Assembly: GCA_031266895.1 (NCBI GenBank)
Contig: JAISAD010000153.1
Location: 1 to 21,711, forward strand
Length of the DNA: 21,711 bases
Reading direction: 5' to 3'
Origin: Bacteroidales bacterium
GTDB lineage: Bacteria; Bacteroidota; Bacteroidia; Bacteroidales; WCHB1-69
Shown in pieces: positions 16,367 to 21,711 of the stretch (its first letter is position 1; every line of letters begins with the position of its first letter). The notes beneath the pieces were generated by a model. The model made no database searches. It was not told the DNA's origin and saw only the letters and a list, made by a program, of their open reading frames with translations. The position numbers and the translations under genes were made by a program.

Positions 16367-16433
16367 AATACTTATTTTCTATCACAACATCATCTTTATC
16401 TGCAAAAAAGTCAGAAAACTTTGATTTTTCCAT
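16344..16433 (-). CDS. Possible 29-residue leader ORF overlapping the ATPase start
   Basis: From the ATG at 16433, which lies in repeat copy 1 about 10 bases after the expected transcription start, a frame reads MEKSKFSDFFADKDD and continues to a stop at 16344-16346. It runs past the ATPase ATG (16366) in another frame. The other repeat copy gives a related 21-residue frame, MGKPKFSDFFTRKNQ onward, ending before the promoter. This may be chance; no ribosome binding site decides it. Confidence 0.2.
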   Translation of the reverse strand: MEKSKFSDFFADKDDVVIENKYYAKKNYL

Positions 16434-16444
16434 AGATAAAAATC
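16408..16444 (-). repeat. 37-bp direct repeat, copy 1
   Basis: This copy matches 16504-16540 at 33 of 37 positions; all four differences are transitions. Both share AAGTCAGAAAACTTTG at the left and CCATAGATAAAA towards the right (plus strand). Copy 1 lies between the ATPase -7 box and its start, so it would be in the 5' leader of the mRNA. Confidence 0.85.
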
Positions 16445-16449
16445 AACTG

Positions 16450-16479
16450 CAAAGGTACAGCTTTTATTTGAAACTACAA
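16450..16479 (-). promoter_or_regulatory. Consensus Bacteroidota promoter for the DUF4143 ATPase gene
   Basis: On the minus strand TTG (16479-16477) is followed after exactly 19 bp by TACCTTTG (16457-16450), fitting -33 TTG / -7 TAnnTTTG closely. Transcription should begin near 16443 and run into the ATPase gene. It is the best promoter match in the window and stands midway between the two direct repeats. Confidence 0.7.
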
Positions 16480-16503
16480 TGACTTTGATTTTTACGTGTA
16501 AAG

Positions 16504-16540
16504 AAGTCAGAAAACTTTGGCTTTCCCATAGATAAAAGTC
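16504..16540 (-). repeat. 37-bp direct repeat, copy 2
   Basis: The second copy starts 96 bp from copy 1 and lies just upstream of the ATPase promoter. Shared core sequences are intact; the four mismatches to copy 1 are A/G or T/C changes. Confidence 0.85.
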
Positions 16541-16815
16541 GTAATATGGGACTAGTCGGCATAAATTCATATTTCCATTGTGCGACTGTTCCGTTTAATT
16601 TTAACGTATCATTCGCATTTTCAATACGAGCACTTAAATTCTTCAATACTAACCATTATTTACTTTTTTTTATTCCAGCTCTTACAGTTTCGCAGGTCTT
16701 GCCATTTTTTACTAACCAAAATGGTCTTCATAATTTGGATTTGAGTAATACCACCTGTAGATTACAGTATTATTCTCAATATTGGCATTATTGAAATTAT
16801 CTGTCGTATTCATGA

Positions 16816-18933
16816 TTATTTGATTTTCATTCCCAGATTATACATGATAAACGAATAGATATCGGCCTGTTCTTCAATAGTTTTTGTTATGGGTTTGCCG
16901 CCTCCGTGCCCCGCTTTGGTGTCAATGCGGATAAGTTTAGGTGCTGTTCCGGTGCTAGCTGCCTGCAAAGTAGCTGCATATTTGAATGAATGTGCGGGCA
17001 CTACGCGGTCGTCATGGTCGGCTGTGGTAATGAGAATAGCAGGGTAGGGGACACCATCATTTTTAATGTTATGGATGGGCGAATATTTATAAAGATAATC
17101 AAACATTTCTTTACTGTCGTCACTGGTACCATAATCGGATGCCCAATTATATCCAATCGTAAACTTTTGATAACGAAGCATATCCATAACGCCTACTTCT
17201 GGAATGGCCACTTTAAAGAGATCCGGACGCTGATTAACGCACGCACCTACCAATAAGCCGCCGTTTGAACCGCCTACAATGGCAATTTTCTGTTTATTGG
17301 TATATTTATGAGCAATCAGATATTCGGCGGCGGCAATAAAATCATCAAATACATTCTGTTTCTGCATTTTAGTGCCGGCCAAATGCCATGCTTCACCATA
17401 CTCTCCTCCGCCACGCAAATTTACTTGTGCATAAATACCGCCGTTTTCGAGAAATGGAATACGCATTGCCGAAAATGAAGGATTTAAACTGATATTGAAA
17501 CCGCCATATCCGTAAAGAAGAACTGGATTTGAACTGTTGATTTCTATTCTCTTTTTATAGGTTAAAAACATGGGAATTTTAGTGCCATCCTTACTGGAAT
17601 AAAATACCTGTTCAGTAACATAATCGGTGGGGTTAAACTGTACTTTTGGCGATATAAAAATCTCTGATTTATTGTTGATTATATCATACTTATATATTGT
17701 AGAAGGAAAAATGAAAGAGGTGAAAGTGTAAAAAATATCCTTCTCTTTTTTATCGAAGTTGAATCCTGCAGAGCCGAGTGTAGGCAACTGGATTTCATGT
17801 TTCAATTTTCCATCGGCTGAATAAACGTAAGCATGTATTGAAGCATCCTTTTGATAGGTTAAAATCATCTGTCCATTGGTAAACCCGGCGCTGTTTAACA
17901 CATTTTCGGTTTCAGGGACAAAGGCTGTCCAATTTTTTATTTTTGGATTATCAATAGAAGCTTTCATTAAGCAATATTTGGGCGCTTTATAGTTGGTAAA
18001 AAAATAGACGGTATCGCCAATCACTTCCATGGGAGCGTATTCATATTTGTCATCGCTTGCGATTTCAATAATAGGAGCATTCGTTTTTCTTAAATCTTTC
18101 ATAAAGAGACGATTGCCTGTATTGGCGCCGCTCTCAAAGATAAACATAACCGTTTCATCTTCGGGCACTTCCGCTGTATAAAATCGTTGGGGATAATCAG
18201 TATTGGTATAGAACAGTTTATCCTGTTGCTGTTCATCTCCGATTTTATGATAATAGATTTTATGATTTTCATTTACATTTGAAAACTCTTTTCCATCTTC
18301 GGGCTTATCGTAAGCGCTGTAATAAAAACCGTTGCCACACCAGCTTGCTCCCGTAAATTTAGCCCATACAATATGGTCTTTCAGTAATTTTTTAGTAGCC
18401 AAATCCATAACAAAAATTTCTTGCCAGTCGGAACCGCTACGCGAAATGGTGTAGGCTAAATATTTTCCGTTTCTTGAAAAATAGATGCCTTGCAGCGCCA
18501 CCGTGCCATCTTCTGACAGCGTGTTCGGATCAAGGAGTATTGAGGGTTCGCCATGCAGCGTCTCTTTGACGTAAAAAACACTTTGATTTTGTAAGCCGTC
18601 ATTTTTAAAAAAGTAATATTTGCCGTGTTTAGCAAAAGGAGCTCCTATTCTTTCATAATTAATAACTTCTGTAAGCCTCTGTTTCAACGAATTGCGAAAT
18701 GGAATAGCGCTAAGATAACTTTCCGTAACTTTGTTCTCATCCGCCACCCATTCCGCCACCTCTTTCGTAGTATCGTTTTCGAGCCAGCGGTAGGGATCGG
18801 CAACCACTGTTCCAAAATAGGTATCTTTTACATTGCCTTTCAATGTTTTAGGATATTTAATATTGCCTTGTGCAAAAATTGCCGCGCTAAGCATAATCAT
18901 TCCTCCTGTTAAAATTAATGTTTTTAAGTTCAT
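16816..18933 (-). CDS. Secreted prolyl oligopeptidase (prolyl endopeptidase, MEROPS S9A)
   Basis: A 705-residue serine peptidase that cuts peptides after proline. A signal peptide (NLKTLILTGGMIMLSAAIFA, cleavage before QGN) sends it to the periplasm or beyond. The N-terminal segment with YPKT and DPYRWLEN starts the family, the middle is the seven-bladed propeller, and the C-terminal alpha/beta hydrolase carries the triad: S556 in GGSNGG, Asp in ADHDDRVVP (638-646) and H676 in AGHGGGKP. Length and Ser number agree with the known Flavobacterium meningosepticum enzyme as I recall it. No C-terminal T9SS sorting domain is present, so it is likely periplasmic. Peptide breakdown fits an amino-acid-fermenting organism. 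Confidence 0.93.
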   Translation of the reverse strand: MNLKTLILTGGMIMLSAAIFAQGNIKYPKTLKGNVKDTYFGTVVADPYRWLENDTTKEVAEWVADENKVTESYLSAIPFRNSLKQRLTEVINYERIGAPFAKHGKYYFFKNDGLQNQSVFYVKETLHGEPSILLDPNTLSEDGTVALQGIYFSRNGKYLAYTISRSGSDWQEIFVMDLATKKLLKDHIVWAKFTGASWCGNGFYYSAYDKPEDGKEFSNVNENHKIYYHKIGDEQQQDKLFYTNTDYPQRFYTAEVPEDETVMFIFESGANTGNRLFMKDLRKTNAPIIEIASDDKYEYAPMEVIGDTVYFFTNYKAPKYCLMKASIDNPKIKNWTAFVPETENVLNSAGFTNGQMILTYQKDASIHAYVYSADGKLKHEIQLPTLGSAGFNFDKKEKDIFYTFTSFIFPSTIYKYDIINNKSEIFISPKVQFNPTDYVTEQVFYSSKDGTKIPMFLTYKKRIEINSSNPVLLYGYGGFNISLNPSFSAMRIPFLENGGIYAQVNLRGGGEYGEAWHLAGTKMQKQNVFDDFIAAAEYLIAHKYTNKQKIAIVGGSNGGLLVGACVNQRPDLFKVAIPEVGVMDMLRYQKFTIGYNWASDYGTSDDSKEMFDYLYKYSPIHNIKNDGVPYPAILITTADHDDRVVPAHSFKYAATLQAASTGTAPKLIRIDTKAGHGGGKPITKTIEEQADIYSFIMYNLGMKIK

Positions 18934-18981
18934 AAGACATAATATTAAAATGAATTTTCAATAAACTAATACACAAAATGG

Positions 18982-19002
18982 TGGCTTATTCTGGATAAGC
19001 CA
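18982..19002. promoter_or_regulatory. Inverted repeat in the PEP/aroQ divergent region
   Basis: TGGCTTAT-TCTGG-ATAAGCCA is a perfect 8-bp inverted repeat with a 5-base loop. It lies just after the expected start of the PEP transcript and upstream of the aroQ -7 box, so it could be an operator or a 5' mRNA hairpin of the peptidase gene. Confidence 0.45.
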
Positions 19003-19011
19003 AATGGAGTG

Positions 19012-19019
19012 CAAAAATA
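19012..19019 (-). promoter_or_regulatory. Putative -7 box for the prolyl endopeptidase gene
   Basis: The minus strand reads TATTTTTG, matching TAnnTTTG, about 80 bp before the PEP start. No TTG at -33 is evident. Confidence 0.4.
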
Positions 19020-19032
19020 GGAAAAAAAGTTG

Positions 19033-19040
19033 TATCTTTG
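19033..19040 (+). promoter_or_regulatory. Putative -7 box for aroQ
   Basis: TATCTTTG matches TAnnTTTG and is 29 bp before the aroQ ATG. It is only 13 bp from the oppositely directed box, so the two promoters overlap back to back. No -33 TTG is seen. Confidence 0.5.
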
Positions 19041-19069
19041 CATGCTTTTTATTGAACATCTAGAATAGG

Positions 19070-19486
19070 ATGAGACATATTGTAATTATTAATGGCGTAA
19101 ATTTGGGAGAATTGGGCAGTCGAGAGGTCAATATTTATGGACATACCGATTTTGATAGCTACATGAAGCAATTGCAATCCATGTTTTCTGATGTGAAGTT
19201 TTCTTATTATCAGACAAATAGCTTGGAAGAAATAGTTGTGGCATTATTGCAGAACCGAGATAAAGATGGCATCGTGCTCAATCCGGGAGCCTATACCCAC
19301 ACCGCTATGGTGTTGGCCGATACCATTAAAGCGATACCGGCACGTGTGGTAGAAGTGCACATTTCCAACCTTTTTGGGCGCGAAAATTTTAGAAAAACCT
19401 CCTATATTGCAGCTGCTTGCGCAGGGTCTATTTCAGGCTTTGGCTTGAAAGGATATCAATTGGCAGTTTTGTCGCTGTTGAATTAA
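19070..19486 (+). CDS. aroQ: Type II 3-dehydroquinate dehydratase
   Basis: A 138-residue cytoplasmic enzyme that dehydrates 3-dehydroquinate to 3-dehydroshikimate in the shikimate pathway. The expected active-site residues can be placed: N11 in INGVNLGELG, R18 and Y23 in SREVNIYG, N71 and H77 in LNPGAYTHTA, E95 and H97 in VVEVHISN, and R108 in RENFRKTSY. The fold's final GFGLKGYQLAVLSL is also present. It is slightly shorter than most members. Two usually conserved places differ: GPNLN reads GVNLG and QSNHEGE reads QTNSLEE. The catalytic set is intact, so function is likely kept. It is divergent from the prolyl endopeptidase. Confidence 0.88.
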   Translation: MRHIVIINGVNLGELGSREVNIYGHTDFDSYMKQLQSMFSDVKFSYYQTNSLEEIVVALLQNRDKDGIVLNPGAYTHTAMVLADTIKAIPARVVEVHISNLFGRENFRKTSYIAAACAGSISGFGLKGYQLAVLSLLN

Positions 19487-19708
19487 ACTTTTTGGGATGC
19501 AGGATGGTCAAAAAAGCTTGGTGATTAATGGAAAAATAGGCTGCATTAAAAAAAGAAGTGAGAGAAATTACGAGAAGTTAAAAGGCAGAAAGCAGAGTCA
19601 ATTAAACGTTACATTACCACTGCAATGAATGCAGGGAGGAAAATTTTAAAAACAGTAAGAATCGAAAAGAAATAAAAAAACAAAAAGTAAAACTAAAAAA
19701 CAATAACA
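19487..19708. other. 222-bp purine-rich intergenic region before the DUF1573 genes
   Basis: The region is strongly A/G-rich on the plus strand, with AAAACAATAACA just before the next ATG. I found no TAnnTTTG box, no stable hairpin with a T run and no small ORF, so the promoter of the DUF1573 genes is not identified. Confidence 0.4.
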
Positions 19709-20170
19709 ATGAAAAGAGCTATTTTAATAGCAATTGCACTGATGCTAACGGCAGGCATTTCGGCTCAAGATGCGGAAAAAGGGAAAAAGGAAAAGGTAAA
19801 AGAACCGGAAATTACCTTTGAAAATGTAGTGTACGATTACGGTATGATTAATAAAGGCGCGGATGGTACATGTGAGTTTAGGTTTAAAAACACTGGAAAA
19901 GAGGACTTGATATTGTCGAGAGTACACCCTTCATGCGGCTGCACTGCACTGGACGATTGGCCTAAAGAGCCGATTAAAAAGAATAAAACCGGCACTATTA
20001 AGGTAAAATACAACAATATGCACATTGTGGGGCCGTTCCAAAAGACAATTACCGTAGAGTCGAACGCGGTCAATAATCGCGTTACTTTGACCATTAAAGG
20101 CAATGTAGTAGAGCCGCCCAGAGAGGCAGCTCCCGTCAATAGCCAAAGTCCGATAGTAACTCCGCAATAG
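19709..20170 (+). CDS. Exported DUF1573 domain protein
   Basis: A 153-residue protein with a signal peptide (KRAILIAIALMLTAGISA, cleavage before QDAEKG). A Lys/Glu-rich linker precedes one DUF1573 domain, an immunoglobulin-like beta sandwich related to ASH domains: ITFENVVYDYGMINKG, then GTCEFRFKNTGKEDLILSRV, SCGCT and GTIKVKYNNMHIVGPFQKTI. The C-terminal tail is Pro/Ser-rich. No lipobox is present, so it is likely periplasmic or surface-associated. Such small proteins are abundant in Bacteroidota and of unknown function. A related gene follows 29 bp later. Confidence 0.82.
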   Translation: MKRAILIAIALMLTAGISAQDAEKGKKEKVKEPEITFENVVYDYGMINKGADGTCEFRFKNTGKEDLILSRVHPSCGCTALDDWPKEPIKKNKTGTIKVKYNNMHIVGPFQKTITVESNAVNNRVTLTIKGNVVEPPREAAPVNSQSPIVTPQ

Positions 20171-20199
20171 CATAATTATCAATTATAAATGAGTTGAAA

Positions 20200-20601
20200 A
20201 TGAAAAAAGCATTCAGTTTAACAATTTTATTATTAGCTTTTGGCCTTATGCAGGCGCAGGAAGTCAAAAAAGAGGCATCTAAACAGTATAAAGGCGCTGA
20301 AATTTCATTGGATAAACTTACACACAACTTCGGCAAATTGAAAGTAGGAGAGGTCAAAGAAGGCATCTTCACTTTCACTAATGTCGGCGTGAAACCGCTC
20401 ATTATTGAAGATGCAATTGCTTCATGCGATTGTACGGTAATGAGCTGGACACAAACGCCGGTAATGCCTGGTCAAAAAGGGACAATAAAAGCTACCTATA
20501 CGGCTAAAAATGTTGGTCCTATTAGCAAGCGCATCACAGTCTTATCTACCGCGGAAACCGACCGCTTGATACTGCAGATTAAAGGCGAAGTTATAGAATA
20601 A
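20200..20601 (+). CDS. Exported DUF1573 domain protein, second copy
   Basis: A 133-residue paralogue of the upstream protein. The signal peptide is KKAFSLTILLLAFGLMQA, cleaved before QEVKK. The domain shows LDKLTHNFGKLKVGEVKEG, FTNVGVKPLIIEDAIASCDCT and GTIKATYTAKNVGPISKRI. The ATG at 20200 is chosen; the in-frame TTG at 20194 adds only two residues and is less likely. Its stop TAA (20599-20601) shares its last A with the ATG of the next gene. The two copies have diverged widely outside the SCxCT and glycine/phenylalanine core, so the duplication is old. Confidence 0.82.
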   Translation: MKKAFSLTILLLAFGLMQAQEVKKEASKQYKGAEISLDKLTHNFGKLKVGEVKEGIFTFTNVGVKPLIIEDAIASCDCTVMSWTQTPVMPGQKGTIKATYTAKNVGPISKRITVLSTAETDRLILQIKGEVIE

Positions 20602-21500
20602 TGAAAATCGTTAATATTATCCAAGTCAACTATTTGCGCGATGGTTTTGACGAAACGGACATCACGGAAGAGCGCTATAAGGAATCGGAATTAAAGTATG
20701 GTGATACCAATCAGATAGTCAGTGAGGAACATTTTAATGTCGAGGGTGTACGCAGTTTGCTGACACTTAATCAGCATAATGAGGCTGGAAAATTGATGCA
20801 AAGCGAGTTATACGATGCCGACAATGAAATGGTACAGCGTATGAAATACAGTTACGATGAACGCGGTCGAATGGTAAAAGAGATACTTTGCTATGGTAAG
20901 GATTCTCCCGAATATGGCTCACACTATGTGTATGAAAACAATTTGCTGGTACGTCAAGATGTTTACGATGAAGATGAATTTATCTATACCGAAAAAATTT
21001 TTGAATACCGGGACGATAAAATGTTTAGAGAGATCGATTTCACTGAAGAGGGTGAAAAACAGTATTTGATTGAACAGGAATTTAATGATAAAGGCCTGTT
21101 GACAAAGAGAATACGACATGAATTGCTGGATAAGGACCGTCGTACCTGCCTTTATGAGTATGATGAATACGATAATAAAATTAAAGAGTTGATTTTGAAT
21201 TATAAGGGAGAATTAATTGCTAAAATATATTATGCTTATAATGAAAACAGGCAACTCATTGAGGCGGAAGAGGAAGATTTGGACCATTATAAGAAACTAA
21301 AATACGACTATACCGGCAATTTAGTGTCGAAAGTTGAGGAATACAATCGAGAAGGCAAATTGCAGCAATGGTTAGCTTCTCACTTTGATGAGACCGGCAA
21401 TCTTCTAAAATCGGAAGTTTTTCACATTGACGAAATAAATCCCGACCAATATCGATTGGTGAATGAAGTGCGGTATGAATGGAGTGAGAGCGAGATGTAG
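20601..21500 (+). CDS. Cytoplasmic YD-repeat-like protein of unknown function
   Basis: A 299-residue acidic protein without signal peptide or membrane helix. It contains roughly eight degenerate repeats of about 20-30 residues in which an aromatic-acidic-aromatic strand is followed by a G/N turn and a basic-acidic end, for example YSYDERGRMVKE, YEYDEYDNKIKE, YAYNENRQLIEA, YDYTGNLVSKVEE and HFDETGNLLKSE. This resembles the YD/RHS repeat, which wraps into beta cages, but here there is no RHS core, toxin tip or secretion signal. Its ATG overlaps the TAA of the DUF1573 gene by one base, pointing to coupled translation. The function is unknown; a self-standing scaffold or binding protein is only a guess. 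Confidence 0.7.
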   Translation: MKIVNIIQVNYLRDGFDETDITEERYKESELKYGDTNQIVSEEHFNVEGVRSLLTLNQHNEAGKLMQSELYDADNEMVQRMKYSYDERGRMVKEILCYGKDSPEYGSHYVYENNLLVRQDVYDEDEFIYTEKIFEYRDDKMFREIDFTEEGEKQYLIEQEFNDKGLLTKRIRHELLDKDRRTCLYEYDEYDNKIKELILNYKGELIAKIYYAYNENRQLIEAEEEDLDHYKKLKYDYTGNLVSKVEEYNREGKLQQWLASHFDETGNLLKSEVFHIDEINPDQYRLVNEVRYEWSESEM

Positions 21501-21508
21501 TTTTGTTC

Positions 21509-21711
21509 TCATTTAGCTTCTCTTAAAATTATTAGAGTTCCATTTACGTTAATGGAACTCAGTTTTCCCTTGTAATAGAAAGTGTAGTAGTAAGTGCCGT
21601 CCGGGCAGTTTTCGCCGCCAAAAGCCTTGTGTCCTACTGTAATGTCCCCGTCTTTTACATAAGTGTCGTAATTTTCGGCTTCATATACCTTTTTGCCCCA
21701 GCGATTAAAGA
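21509..21711 (-). CDS. C-terminal end of a T9SS type B sorting-domain (CHU_C/gliding motility-associated) protein
   Basis: Only the last 66 residues are in the window. They start FNRWGKKVYEAENYD and end with GENCPDGTYYYTFYYKGK, then a strand close to INVNGTLIIL and a short tail REAK. The FNRWG and CPDGTYYY motifs and the closing beta strand are those of the gliding motility-associated C-terminal domain, the type B signal that directs cargo through the type IX secretion system. The protein is therefore secreted or put on the cell surface. Its main body is outside the window, so its function cannot be told. Confidence 0.85.
   Translation of the reverse strand, partial: FNRWGKKVYEAENYDTYVKDGDITVGHKAFGGENCPDGTYYYTFYYKGKLSSINVNGTLIILREAK
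21535..21560 (+). terminator. Hairpin in the convergent 3' ends, possible terminator for the DUF1573/YD operon
   Basis: GAGTTCCATT-TACGTT-AATGGAACTC is a perfect 10-bp stem with a 6-base loop, 35 bp after the YD-protein stop, followed by AGTTTTCCC. It lies inside the coding end of the opposite gene (codons for the SSINVNG region). The weak T run makes termination uncertain. Confidence 0.4.

Larger units (their letters stand above)
16367..16815. other. 449-bp region without an intact gene: repeats, promoter and possible gene remnant
   Basis: The left third carries two 37-bp direct repeats around a minus-strand promoter. From about 16547 to 16807 no convincing gene is seen. On the minus strand one frame gives a protein-like stretch, KNLSARIENANDTLKL then NGTVAQWKYEFMPTS, that runs into the right-hand repeat and is broken by stops upstream; it could be a decayed gene end. 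I do not recognise the family. Confidence 0.4.

Noticed and set aside
16546..16794. 82-codon plus-strand ORF
   Set aside because: It has no recognisable domain, no ribosome binding site, and overlaps repeat and remnant sequence on the other strand.
1..21711. CRISPR array, tRNA or rRNA genes, insertion sequence with transposase, invertible promoter
   Set aside because: No regularly spaced repeats, no cloverleaf-like sequence, no transposase or recombinase gene and no long inverted repeats around a promoter were seen.

Overview
The window looks like chromosomal DNA of an anaerobic, amino-acid-fermenting member of the Bacteroidota, most likely Bacteroidales. Four things point there: type IX secretion (T9SS) and gliding-type genes (a PorP/SprF-like protein, GldH, and a type B C-terminal sorting domain at the right edge); many intergenic TAnnTTTG promoter boxes, the Bacteroidota -7 element; weak Shine-Dalgarno signals; and lysine 5,6-aminomutase with a CoA-transferase, which belong to lysine fermentation. 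All calls come from reading the sequence and translations by eye; no database search was run.

Layout. (a) 1-1870, minus strand: a complete RarA AAA+ ATPase whose frame has no stop and runs straight into the signal peptide and body of a PorP/SprF-like protein that leaves the window. (b) 1983-7826, plus strand: a surface-glycan cluster holding a polyprenyl-phosphate-type GT2, a GT8, a SAM methyltransferase with a 12-G tract inside its reading frame, an Alg5/DPM-like GT2, and a large multi-membrane GT-C transferase ending in TPRs. (c) 7862-9948, plus: pth and a CrtI/retinol-saturase-like FAD oxidoreductase. (d) 9961-11656, minus: ricT-like PSP1 protein followed by gldH. (e) 11931-15042, plus: kamD, kamE and a CoA-transferase beta subunit, closed by a terminator. 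(f) 15065-16815: an AAA_14/DUF4143 ATPase on the minus strand with a strong promoter flanked by two 37-bp direct repeats, then about 260 bp with no intact gene; this looks like an accessory insertion. (g) 16816-18933, minus: a secreted prolyl endopeptidase, divergent from a type II 3-dehydroquinate dehydratase gene (19070-19486). (h) 19709-21500, plus: two exported DUF1573 proteins and a cytoplasmic YD-repeat-like protein whose start overlaps the preceding stop. (i) 21509-21711, minus: the last 66 residues of a T9SS cargo with a type B sorting domain.

How the parts may fit together. Genes in (b) probably build and decorate a lipid-linked or surface glycan; the GT2 enzymes could charge polyprenyl phosphate with sugars that the GT-C enzyme transfers in the periplasm. 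The G tract would let the methyl decoration switch on and off. The prolyl endopeptidase could release peptides that feed the lysine-fermentation enzymes of (e), although kamA, kdd, kce, kal and the CoA-transferase alpha subunit are not in this window.

The most unusual signals are the poly-G contingency-type tract (4166-4177), the missing stop between rarA and the porP/sprF-like gene (around 605), and the repeat-flanked promoter at 16404-16540.
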